DNA of 64,000 nucleotides from Strix aluco (taxonomy: Eukaryota; Chordata; Aves; Strigiformes; Strigidae). The position numbers and the translations under genes were made by a program. Under the pieces are notes generated by a model. It was not told the origin of the DNA. It saw nothing but the letters and a program-made list of their open reading frames with translations, and did not search any database. Positions 1 through 11,100 of the stretch are shown here, piece by piece; positions within the stretch are counted from its first letter, which is position 1, and every line of letters starts with the position of its first letter. Location: positions 3,098,632 through 3,162,631 of the forward strand of contig NC_133933.1 in assembly GCF_031877795.1 (NCBI RefSeq), given 5' to 3'.

Positions 1-3000
1 GCAGGAAGACAGAGGCAAACTGCAGTGACCCAGAGAAATCAAAGTAGCAAGGAATTAAAAGCCACAAAGTGAAAAGACGGTGTTAACAGGGAAGAAATGT
101 ATTTCACTGTTTAACATGGAAAAAAAATAAGCAAAAAGGAATTCGACAAACTAAAAGAAAGGGCAAGTCTCATAATCCCCTCTGAAGCCATACAAGTCCC
201 TCCGTGGCAGACAAAACTGTTGGTCCTCCAAAAGCCAAGGCAGCACCTCAGAGGCAGGCAGAGGGAAGCAGGGCCAGCGTCTGCTCTCCAAGGTACTGCC
301 CCTTCCCAGCCAGTGCATCCCCTTCCCGACCATGCCCCAGACGCTCCTCAGCACCTGAGCATCTAAGGACAGTTTTACCAGCTAGTCTCGCCCAAGAACT
401 GACACGGCAACATCAAACACACAATCTTGGACATGTCTGACTAATTGCTTGGGAATTCCATAACCTGAAAACTATCCTTACAGAGGAAAAGCCATACAGC
501 ACCAGAAGGTATGAAAACAAAAAACTAACAGGAAGTTTTCCTACACAGGGAATGAGATGACTTCAACTTCTACACTAGTCAAGTATCTTTTCAAAAAAAA
601 TCAAATAAAGCAAGGGATGTTCTTCTTTCTTTCTTGAATCTCATTGAAATTATTCATGTAACTGATCAGGAATATAACTGTAGAGTCTGTGCAGGCCGAG
701 AGCGTCTACAGCATAAAATTTGAGAATCTCTCCTATAAATAAAGGAATCATTTCCTTAATATTACATGTGGTAAGAAATGTAAAGATGTTTGCTTCCATG
801 GCTTTCTCCTCTTTAAGGATATTGTAACAAGTACTTATCCAACAGAAGATTTCCCTATATACAAAGAGAAAGATCTCAGTAAATACACATCAATGGTCCA
901 CAACTCACGACAAAACTCAGTAGACTGGGATTTACGTAACTAATCTTCAGCATCAGCGATCAAGCAGCTTGAGCAGTGAGAAAGGACCAGTCTCCAGCAG
1001 CCTGAACAAGAGAAGTTGCAGGACGATACCGTTTTTTGATCACATCAAATAACATGAACCAAAATCACTGTACAGAACAAAAGCTAAAGTATCTTTCTAA
1101 AAATAGAAGCCTTTTAGCTATTAAAGCCATTTGAGTTTTTCCTTCAACTGCTTTACAATTACAAACAACAAGTTAAGAGAACTTTATCTTAGTGTCTCCT
1201 TCCCTTTTGCTTTAGAAAGTTCACAGCTAGAAAGGATAAAAGTTTCCTCCTTCTATGTTTTTTTTCTCTGGTTACTCCGATTCATTTGGGGTAGCACTTC
1301 CTCACAGTCCTTGGTAACTGCAGTTTGGCAATACTGCTATAAAGGAAAAGTTATCTTCATTTTTCTTTAAGTCTGGCTGCTCATCCCCTTAAAAAGGGTC
1401 AAAGGCAAAAGTAAACACGAAACAATTACCGAACTTAAGTTTTATAAACAATTGAGCTTCTTTTCTTCAACGGCAGACAGTAAAAATTTAGGTTAGTGTA
1501 ATAAAGTTGGGCAGTTACCCCAGTAACTCCTCCAAAGAATCTCTGCATCACGTTAAGTGGAAAGAAAACGTGAATCTTTAAAGAAAGGCCAAAAAAAAAA
1601 AGCGCCATACAACAGAGACAACGGTTTTAGTTTTGCACAAGAGGAATCATCAGTCAAGTGAAACACTGGATCTGCACAAAACACTAGGGGTAGTCAAATA
1701 ATCAATACTGGAGCTTACAGGCAACCACTGAACTAGCGACAGCAGCTCTTGTAGACCAAGTGATGTTAATCACACAGTATTTATAATAATCTTATTATAA
1801 CATATACTCAATATCTAAAATAATACATGAATATTCACAGTATAAAACAATCATCCCCTCCAGATCCCAAAGAGCAAATGGAATGCTGCAATGTTTTGGA
1901 ATTTCTTACCTACCTCGCTTAACCTCCAAGTCTACTCTCTGTACCTTCTAAATGCCAGAATTAAGTGACCAGAAGCCAAGTCAAGCATCTTCAGCATCCA
2001 CATTCAGGGCTCTCCTGAAGCTATGCAAACAGTAAAACACTCCAGTATCTCAAGTGTTTTATGGACCTGATCATACTGGGAGCAGTTCTGCACACCAGCT
2101 GACAGTGATACCAGACAGAAAACGACAATATTAGTCTACATCCATCTCCTGTGCTTGAGTAAACTGCGTGGGTTTTGTTTTGGGTTTTTTACGGTTTACT
2201 AAAGGTTTAAGAGAAAACATAATGAGAAAAATGGCCTGCAAGCTTGTGTAATAGAGTAATACCTAGAAGCCTCTACTCATCAATGTGAACTGATTTTGTA
2301 AGGTTTCAGAGCTGCTAAGAAAAAGAAAAAATTGGACTAAAGAGGCAGTCTTTGAAGGAAATGAAGCAGAATGCTGGGAAGAAAACAAACTTAGTTCCCA
2401 GAAACCAGGAAGTAGGAATTACCTAGGCCTACCAAAGTTACCTAAAACCCATGACTGCCGCTGTATAATAAAACTATTTTTCCATGTTATAATTTTTTTT
2501 CTTACTTTTATAAAAACCAAACTACAAGAACAAAACAAACCTAAACCAATATAATCTATGGAGTTTTAAGTTAACATACATCAACACCGGTTGCAATCCC
2601 AAAGGGAAGCCTCTTAGGCAACCAAGCCCAGTCTGGCTCTCTGGGACATGCCACAGCCAGGACTACGAGCACAGCCAACTCAGGAGCAGTCTGAGAACTA
2701 GATCTCCACTTTTTAAGCCAAGAGGCACTCCCAGGCACGCGACGACAATCTTACACTCAACAAACACTTACACTGGAGCATCACATACTCTGTGCTTTCA
2801 AGGGAAGCCTGTGTAGGTGTCCAGTAATAGCATGGTTCTATAGGTAGCTCGAACTACTACCGCTACTTCAGGTGTAACACAGTGACCTGTAAAACTGTGG
2901 TGTAAAAGACTTGAGACAGAAAAATCCATGTTTAATGTTACATTTCTGTATTTTCTGGCTTACTTCAGGGTTAAGACTATCTGGCTATCTGTGCAGTGCC

Positions 3001-6000
3001 TAGCAAAACAGAACTATCCTGATCAGGGCCTCTGGACAGCACAGTAATGTAAATATTACTAAAGAACAAATGAAACTCAATATAATCCCTCCTAGACTGA
3101 CAAGAACTGGCATCCAGTGAAACCAAGGAATGTACAGTGTGTCAATATCAGGGTTCATTTTGGGATACAGAATGCTGTCAATTAACATAAAAGTATCTAA
3201 TGCCCTCCACGCATTTTTCCTGTAAAAAGTGTGTACATTTACGTGAGCCCCAATAATTAATGTCATGAGAGCCTGTTCTTAAGTCTTCTGTAAGTAAGTG
3301 CCCTTATCTTAAAAAGTAAACAATTGGTTTTTTCCTTTTTTTTCCTTTCAAGTCTATTAAAAATGTTTATGTTGTAGAAGATTAATTCAGAAATCAGACC
3401 AGACTTTTCACAGACTTTACTCCTATTAAACCCCTGCCTGGGAAAGCAGAAGTGATGCTGACATACCTAGAGCACTCAATGAGAAATTACAACTGTTTAC
3501 TCGGAGTGAACAACAGATTGTCTTGCAGTGCAAAAACCGCTTTAAAGCCTGGGCATTCCATAGAAGAATTCATGTTTTACCGAGTCCCTAGATCAAATCA
3601 TAAGTTGAAACTACTACTACTTCTTAGCAAATAACTTCACAATCAGGGAATTTATGGGGTTTCATGAGATCAAATGCTGAAAATAAAGATGCTGCAAGAG
3701 GAAAAAAAAACAAAAGCACCAACATTGCTGCTTCTGTCCATGAAACACTACCTGCTTCTCACGCTTAAGCACAGTAACGAAGCTTTGCGTTAAATATATA
3801 TACACACATACATACGGACCTTTGGCCAAAAAATAAGTTTTTCAAACTACAGGTTTCCAGTTCCACAAGATCTCAGATGGCCCTTACAAGTGCCACAGAA
3901 GCAGGCCCACTGATCACCTTTTACAAAATCGGGCCTAAGGACCTAGAGTCTTGTCATAAGCTCAAGCAGGACATAACCCTGGGCCTACACAAAGGTCACT
4001 GCTAGACAAAAGCTCCAGCTCTGCACATTGTTATGGGGTGTAGATTCATATTGTAGCAGCTTACAGTAGGACTAATACGCCTATAATAAAAATATGCCTG
4101 GCTGTTTGTAGAATTGTTAAATTCCATCCTTCTGTCATCCACAAATTGGTAACTTCTTCTGAAGAAAACTGGAGCTTTAGAGGTGTTCTTATCAAAACAA
4201 TACATTCAGAGTTGTTAGTCAATTCACTTTTTAAGTGACCTGTCATACAGCTGATACCAAATAATTATTTTGTAAACATTAGGGTAAATGAAGACAAAGG
4301 GCAGTATGTGTTCCACGTAAAAATGTTTAGTTTAGCAAGAAATTTCTAAAACAAACTAGATTATGTTTCCTGGACCTCTTTCAAAACACTCTTTCAGTAG
4401 TTTCAGTGAAGAGGCGATCCCAAATGCTCAGCGGGCAGAAAAGGAAACTGCTGGCAGTCTCTGGCTCACACATTTTGGGCATGACCTCATTCTTTACTAC
4501 CACTTTTCATTTTTGCTGCAGTGTTTTAAAAACCAAGACTGGATATTATTTTTGTACATTACCTTTAATTATTACTTAAGAAATGCAAAGAACACAACTT
4601 GAAGTTATAAAAGAAAGCATACCACCTTTACAACTCATTCCCATACAGTGAGAAGGCAGGTGGCACACACGATGCACCACCATATATGCCTTCCTATCCA
4701 GACAGACAAAATAGTTATGTTTATTTAAAGTGTACTTATTTCTCTGAATGGAAGACCAAACATAATGCTACCTGACCAACATTTCTCAAAGTTGACTATA
4801 TAGTAATAGGAGTGCGTAATTTCCCTAACAAATTTGACTTAAAAAGCCAAATTTCCTTTTCATAAATAGCAGGTTTGTATCTTAAATCATACATAACCAT
4901 TAAATTATCTACACCGTAGTTATGTATTAAAAAAAAAATCCTTAAAGTGATTTAAGATATTACTTTATCTATGAGAGAGTATCTAGCTACCTAAATCCCA
5001 ATTACCTTAAAATGGTTCTAAAAATCAATTCATACTCGAATTTCAGAGATTTCCTGAAATATCAAAGTTAACATTACTTTTTTCTATTTGATCATGCCAA
5101 TCTTGATCAAGTTCAAACAATGATTATTTATCAATCCATCAAAACCAAGCGAAGTTATCTCTCCCAACAAACAGCTGTCACCAGTATACCATTGATAGTT
5201 TAGTCTTATTTTGAACCTACTGTTTAAATAAGCATTCAGTCTATAATACCAACATATTCCCCACCTCTCCAGTTGAGAAAGATAAGATATGCATGCTAAA
5301 TTAAGTAAACATCACAACGATTGTTCAAAACAAGATATTGGAATTACAAGCTTAGTCAAACTTGGCAAACAATTATAAAGACCCAACAGTTCTCTGATGT
5401 TAACCTTTTAATCTTATTTATTCCAGCCTCTGGGCTCTCCTGAAAGTTAAGTTTTACACATAAATTTTCAAGTAAAATGCTGGCCATCCAAACGTCATAT
5501 TTCCCCAGCTAGAAAGAGGCCAACATTCAATTACCACAGTATCTACTCATATATCTCAGGAAAGAACAAACACTACATGCAGTTGGGCCTCACAAGAGCT
5601 TAGAAAAAGAAAACTCTACCCAAATCCTGTTCTAGAAAGCATTCTGTGCTCACTTTGTTGGAACATGATTTGCCTCTAAGCAGACCCCAGTGTGCAACCA
5701 GGAAAAACGTTTATATTTAAGATTTGAGCTCGCTAAACTTCCTGCTAATCACAAACTTCAGCTGCTAAGTTCGTTAAATTCCTCAGCATCTCTACAAATC
5801 ATGGTTTTTAGTCTTTGTTCATGAAGCAGTGCACAGAGACAAGCCTCTGAGAAGCTGGGAAGGTACCTTGCCTTCCACGGAGAACTGAGAGCAGGTTCCA
5901 AGGGATACACGAGGCCTACTGCATAGGGGTAAAGGGGACTTCACGCCCAAAATGACGACTGATTTCAGCGGTACCGGGGAGAATACCTGCTGTATTAACC

Positions 6001-6881
6001 CTCCCGGCTGTTTAGGTAACACCTGTAAAGAGGAAACTTCGGAAGGAAGCAAGAGACCACCCCCGAAGCGAAACACCCGGGAGCTCCTTCCCCCCCGCGC
6101 CGACAGCGCGGCCCTCGCAAAGCCGAGCCAGGCTCCTTTAGGCGCCGGTTCCCTCACAGCCCAGCAGTCGCTTCGGAAAAATAGGTACCCGAAAACCACC
6201 TCCACCGCGTCCCTTCCCCCCCCTCCGCCCCACACCGCGGACAGGCGAGGGGGAGGGGGGAGGCAGGATCACTCAGAGCCGCCTTGTCTGCTGCTTAAAA
6301 GGGACCCAGCCCAGGCCCGGCCTCCAACAGCTCGGCAGCCACCGGAGCAGCTCCCAGGCACCTCCTCAGCCCAGCGAGGAGCCAGCTAGGCCCCGCCGCG
6401 GCTTCCCAGGGATGCGGGGCGAGGAGCGGGCTCCCCACGCCAGCGGCAGGGTCACGTCCCCGCCCGGCCCCACACGCAGACACCCCGGGGGGGAGGGGGG
6501 GGGGGGGGGGGGGGGGGGGCAGGCGGGAAAGGGGGGGTGCTCTGCGAAAGGCCCGGCGGGGACATCCCCTCGGCGCACCCTCCCCAGGCCGCAAGTCGCC
6601 CGGCTCCGGTTGGGAGAGGAGGGAAGGGGGAAAGGAAACCGCAGAGGAGGGCAGGCTCTCCCTCTATGGCCACCCCGCGGAGAGAGAGGGAGAGAGAGGT
6701 AACCCCGCGCCCAAGGAGGCCCGAGCCAGGCGGCGAGCAGGGAAAAGCAAGGGGTGGGGGGGGCGAGGAAGGAGATGAAGGGGGGTTATAACCCAGCCCG
6801 TGTAGAGGAGGGTACGTGGGGTCCCGGCCCGGGGCGAGGAGTGTTGGGGGGAGGGTAGCGGGGGAGGGCGGCCGCACTTAC
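1..6881 (-). other. USP34: USP34 intron 1, 5' part (donor at 6881)
   Basis: This is the start of the first intron of USP34, read leftwards from the donor GTAAGT (plus-strand 6876-6881). Bases 1 to about 6050 are AT-rich, with short A/T runs and no exon, RNA gene or transposon that I can recognise. From about 6050 the composition changes to the CpG island and includes long G runs. Exon 2 is not in the window, which fits the long first intron of mammalian USP34. Several open frames of 60-145 codons occur here; none resembles a known protein and those in the GC-rich part reflect composition only. Confidence 0.75.
6487..6537 (+). repeat. Poly-G tract with a 25-base run
   Basis: Seven G (6487-6493), one A, then 25 consecutive G (6495-6519), followed by further short G runs to 6537. 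It lies in USP34 intron 1, roughly 350-400 bases from the exon 1 donor. The USP34 transcript is C-rich here; G is on the template strand. Run length is liable to sequencing and assembly error. Confidence 0.85.
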
Positions 6882-6924
6882 TCTCATTTAACACCTCCAG
6901 CAGCTCGGCGCAGCTCTCACACAT
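6882..6924 (-). CDS. USP34: USP34 exon 1, coding part (ubiquitin carboxyl-terminal hydrolase 34, N-terminus only)
   Basis: This exon encodes the first 14 residues, MCESCAELLEVLNE, plus the first base of codon 15, then splices at a strong donor GTAAGT. Human USP34, as I recall it, begins MCENCADLVEVLNE followed by ISDVEGG, so the protein end and the junction position both match. The start is fixed by two in-frame stops immediately upstream (TAA TGA ACA ATG). USP34 is a roughly 3500-residue deubiquitinase linked to axin stabilisation in Wnt signalling and to DNA-damage responses; its catalytic domain lies far outside the window. The position directly downstream of the XPO1 3' end, in the same orientation, is the human arrangement and supports the call. 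An overlapping five-triplet upstream frame starts at 6931 (see findings). Confidence 0.9.
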
Positions 6925-6970
6925 TGTTCATTAACAGCAGCAGCCGCCGCCGCCGCCTCCTCCCGACCAT

Positions 6971-7007
6971 TGATTGATCCACTCGGTGCTGCTGATTGAT
7001 GATTGAT
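6971..7007 (+). promoter_or_regulatory. Three TGATTGAT (PBX/HOX-like) motifs
   Basis: TGATTGAT occurs at 6971-6978, 6993-7000 and 7000-7007, the last two sharing one base. TGATTGAT resembles composite PBX-HOX binding sites. They lie between the inferred USP34 start site and its ATG, so they are either downstream promoter elements or 5' UTR sequence. Occupancy is not known. Confidence 0.5.
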
Positions 7008-7144
7008 GGGGGCCGGGGCGGGGGTCAGTCGGGGGGGGGGGGAGGGGAAGGAGGGGGCGGGAAGGACGAGGAAGAGAAGGGAGGGGGGGGGAAGGCAGGG
7101 GCCGGTCTGGGATCCGGGGGAGGGGGGGATGGGGCGGCTGATCA

Positions 7145-7152
7145 ATGCAAAT
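7145..7152 (+). promoter_or_regulatory. Octamer motif ATGCAAAT
   Basis: An exact POU/Oct octamer inside the USP34 CpG island, about 80 bp on the gene side of the minus-strand YY1 site. It stands out as an AT-rich word within GC-rich surroundings. Function is inferred. Confidence 0.4.
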
Positions 7153-7224
7153 GAGGCTGTGGCGGCGGCGGTAGCGGCGGGGAGGAGAAGCCGAGTCACT
7201 CACTGGCTCCCAGTGACTCCACGC

Positions 7225-7235
7225 GCCGCCATTTT
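7225..7235 (-). promoter_or_regulatory. YY1 motif facing USP34
   Basis: On the minus strand this reads AAAATGGCGGC, a full match to the YY1 consensus. In TATA-less CpG-island promoters this motif typically lies just downstream of the start site in the direction of transcription, which fits USP34. Confidence 0.65.
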
Positions 7236-7445
7236 GCTGAGGGGGAAGGAGGAGGAGGGGACGGGAGCGAGGGGGGACAGGGCGCTCGGGCTCAGCTCGG
7301 CAGTTTCCGACCAGGCAGGAGGCGAAGGTGGCCGAGTCCCTCCTCCCTTTCCTCTCGCCCCGCCTTCCCACCCCGGGCCGAGCGGCGGGCTGGCGAGCGG
7401 GGAGGAGGAGGAAGGGGGCGGGCCGGCAGCCGGGGCCGGGAGGGT

Positions 7446-7456
7446 AAAATGGCGGC
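7446..7456 (+). promoter_or_regulatory. YY1 motif facing away from USP34
   Basis: The plus strand reads AAAATGGCGGC, the same 11-mer as the minus-strand site at 7225-7235 but in the opposite direction. It marks a possible start for a divergent transcript running right. Confidence 0.55.
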
Positions 7457-8110
7457 GGCGGTTGCGGCTCCGCGCGCGCCCGGGGTAGGGCGGGAAGCGC
7501 GTTTCCCTGCCCTCTTCCCGCCTCCCGCGGGGGGGGACGCTCCGCCAATAACGCGCCCACGCTGCGGTGACAGGGACAGGGGAGCGGCCGCCCCTGCTTA
7601 AAGCGAGCGGCCGCCGGCGGGGCCTTCCCGCCGGCGCCCGCCCCCCTCGGCGGGCCGGGAGCCGCTCTGCCGCCGCGCCGGGCTTTTCCCGCCGCTCTCG
7701 CTTCTCGGCGGGCGGCCGGGGGATGTCTCCGCTGAGGGGGGCTGCAGGTTCTGAGCGCTGCTAGCTTACTCCCGCTTCTCTATTTCTATTATTTATTATT
7801 ATTAGAGCCGGGCTCCGGGAGCGCCGCGGCCCTGTGGGACCTCCGGCCTGAAGGGAGCGCTTAGCGTAGGGTGCCGAGCTGCGGCGGGCGCCTGAGGGGC
7901 AGGAGGCAGAGTAGAGGAAACTTCCTCGTTCGAGGCGGGTTTTCAGGTCTGTCGGCTTTGGGGAGGTGGTGGCGTTTTCCGCCGGCGGGACGCGGGACGG
8001 AAGAGGCGGCGGCCATCTCCTTCCCGCCCAGGCGGCTGAGGAGCCGGAGCTCTCACGTGTGGGCACTTCCACGCCCGGCCTCAGGGAAGGAAACGTTTGA
8101 AGTACTACGG

Positions 8111-11100
8111 TAGCGTTTTATGCAAATAATTAAAGTTTTTTTACCTTATATCGTTTTCAACGCTGTTTGGGTTTGTTTTTAATTATTCCTTAGGACAGTG
8201 ATTCATTCTGCATAATGTCTAATGGCAGGTACAACTTGTGAAGAGCAGGAAATACCGCATTCTCCTCAAAAGACAGTCTTAGCTTTTAAAAAATAACCGA
8301 AAGACCTTCGATTTAGAAGTGACATAATTATGCCGATTGCAACTCCGTCTTGTGCACATTTTGAATGAGATGGCAAACCCCTGGAAGACAAGTTTTCAGC
8401 AGTTTTCCCTAGAGGAAAAAACCCCTTTTTGCCAGCTATTAATCTTGTATACTCACATGCTCCCTCTCCCAGGTACATGCGATTGGAATACAGATCGCAT
8501 GATAGATCTTGGCTGCTTTTTCTCCCTGAAGAGACACTTCTCCAGTATCGTGTAGCATTTTATATTTCTGTAGTACCACCCAGTGGCGAGTTAGTGTATT
8601 ATTCTGAATATTTCTAGTTTAATGACTTCTACATAGAATTAAGGAAACAAATCTATTAATAGCAACAATGCAGATGCAATATAGTTTAGTAGAAAGTAAA
8701 ATAAATAAAAATTGCCAAATTAGGAAAAAAAATGGAGAGCTGTTTTGAGTTCCTCAGTGGCTGACTTAAATAGAAGAAATACAGAAGTCTGACATCATTG
8801 TGGAAATGCACTTCTGTTTTTTGATTTCATGTGCATATTTATACAGGCTTGATAACACTCCTGGTGGTTGTATATGTAACCTCCCACTCAAGTGCACAGA
8901 ATGCTCTCCTAACAATCCTCAAGGCATCAGTTCAGCTCAGACAAAAAGCTTTACCACTGTTTAAAAATAAGAGACAAGTTACTGTAAACAGACCTCATCT
9001 CAGCTACAACTACTGTGGAAGTCAGGAATATACTAGAATGATCTTTCACCCAGACTTCTTGTCACTACTTGTTTTTTGAAATACTTACCAAGTCAGGGTT
9101 ATCAACAAGAAGAGCTATTCTTAAATATTGCCTGCTAAAATTTCTAGTTTATTAAACTAATACAGAAAATTAACTTGAGAGTCTACATGAGACAGATTCC
9201 CTCTTGTCCATCACTAATTCACATCATATCTTTCAAACAGGATTTCTGAGACTAACAAGATACCAATACCAGAGACAGGAGGAGGACTAAAAGTAAATAA
9301 ACTAAAAACATCCCTGAAACTTTTTACTGATCTTTCTTGTTAGATGTAACTTAAAGAGGTTTTAATTCCTGAGAGTCATAGTCTTTTCTAAGCAATCTGT
9401 TTTCTACTGACTGACAGCAATCTAACCACCACTAAACCTCCACACTGGTTTAGTTACTACAATAACATGACAGTACTGGACCTTGTAAGGCCTTTTTTGG
9501 TTGCGTGATCTCTTCCAGATAGCCTGGAAAGTTGTACAATGGAAGAGTAGTGGAGTAGTACAGAATATTACAATTATCACACTCTGCTCATGCCTGAATT
9601 AAGGTACCAACCACCTTTCTTTACTACAGCACTGCTTTCAAAGCTCGAGATCCATCAAAGGTGGACCAGAGGCTTTTATGTTATATATATAAATAATGTT
9701 ATTTTTCACTTGATGTTGTGCTGTCTTACCTTTTATGTGTCTTAGTTCAATTATCTTTCTTTGGTATGTCATTTTTTTCCACAGCTTTCATAACTTCTTA
9801 CAACATGCTGCATGCTGTTTTCTGAATCATACCAGTCTACATTTGCTGGAATACCCTTTACTTCTTACCCTTATCAAAATTCAAGTTCCTAAAGTTGGAA
9901 GCCAGAGCTGTACAAAGAGAAGTTTGGAAAGCATCTTAACTTTGTCATACCAAACCAACATAAACCTTGTATCTCCAAGAAGTCATGCTTATTTACCTCC
10001 TTAACCTTTATGATGATATTGCACAGGTATTGCTGCTAGCATGGAATGAATCACTCTACCAGTGAGTTGTGTCTAGAAAAAGACAACATTTTTTGATAGA
10101 AAGCATAGTTCTACCACCCACACAATCTGATTTGAATTTGCACTTCTCTTGCCCTTCTTCCTTACACAGACCTCACAGCAGATTTTTAACATAACCAAAA
10201 TTAAATGCCAAACCATCTTAAACAATCGTTTTTCTGACAAATCAGCTCTTGGATCTGATTGCAGCACCACATAAACACCAGAGTCAGCACAAGGAAGGGG
10301 CCGTTTGAAGCGCGGTATCACGTGCCAAGCTCAATGAATACAACAGAAGAGTATGAGTGACCTTGAGTCACTCCACTTTTGTGCAGAGTATTGCCAGCCA
10401 AATGCTTTTTACCACACAAGAATTATTATTTTTTTCTAATAGAGATGAAATTGCATTTTTTTAAATTAAATGTTAGCTTCCAAGCAGAAGACAACAGGAG
10501 CTATAACTGGCCTGGTTACAGTGATCATCAGCCTCCCACTCTTGCGTGCATTGCTTTTCTTCCTCTCAACCCTTATTCTCTCCTCATGGGCCATCCTTGT
10601 GAAGTTCTTTGATCCCCAGGAGCCCCACTTTCCTTCCCTTGATGGCAATGCTCCTAATCTGGAAATATTTGCTTGGTAGACTGCCAGCACAGTTCTTCTA
10701 GAGGAATAACTTAGATAAATGCAAGACTTGAGCAAAACTGAAATTCTTAAACCGAATTTAGGGCTAGATTGAGAACATATATACTTGCCAAAATGAACGT
10801 CGCACTGTATCCCAATGCTGAACTAATCCTGTAGTCCTGTTCTTCAAGTAAAGATGGAGTTAACCATTCACCAAAAGAAAAAAACAAAAACCCAGAGAAG
10901 GATTAGGGGCTGAGGCAGTAAGAGTGATCACTGCCCCTGTTCCTTCTTCCCAACACTTCAGCCTCTCCTAGCCTTACACTTTGTATTTTTAAGTCTTCAT
11001 TTTCTATATATGAACATACATAGTTGGTCATTTGACCTCAGACTGGTAGTTGTAGAATGTGACTTCAAGATATCTTTTTTTTTTTTTAAACTTTAGTCTT

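Larger units (their letters stand above)
6925..7240 (-). other. USP34: USP34 5' UTR and core promoter (approximate)
   Basis: This is the probable 5' UTR of USP34, reading leftwards. The right limit is inferred from a minus-strand YY1 motif at 7225-7235, because YY1 sites in such promoters usually sit at or just after the start site. The stretch carries a GCC/GCT repeat at 6936-6957, three TGATTGAT motifs, a 12-base G run at 7031-7042, an octamer ATGCAAAT at 7145-7152 and a short inverted repeat at 7193-7219. There is no TATA box. The exact start cannot be placed from sequence. Confidence 0.5.
6050..8110. promoter_or_regulatory. CpG island over the USP34 promoter
   Basis: GC content and CpG frequency rise sharply at about 6050 and fall abruptly near 8110, with AT-rich DNA on both sides. 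The island contains USP34 exon 1, GC boxes, YY1 motifs on both strands (7225-7235 minus, 7446-7456 plus) and a CACGTG E-box at 8054-8059. About 900 bp of island lies upstream of the inferred USP34 start, which suggests a divergent plus-strand transcript. Boundaries are by eye. Confidence 0.85.

Noticed and set aside
5819..7764. Many long open frames on both strands in the USP34 CpG island (up to 209 codons)
   Set aside because: They are proline-, glycine- and arginine-rich translations of GC-rich DNA, overlap each other on both strands and the USP34 promoter, and match no family I know. Only the first 14 codons of USP34 are supported.
10470..10679. Hydrophobic 69-codon plus-strand frame in the intergenic spacer
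   Set aside because: It looks like a membrane peptide, but it lacks homology, a conserved context or splice signals; T-rich DNA readily gives such frames.
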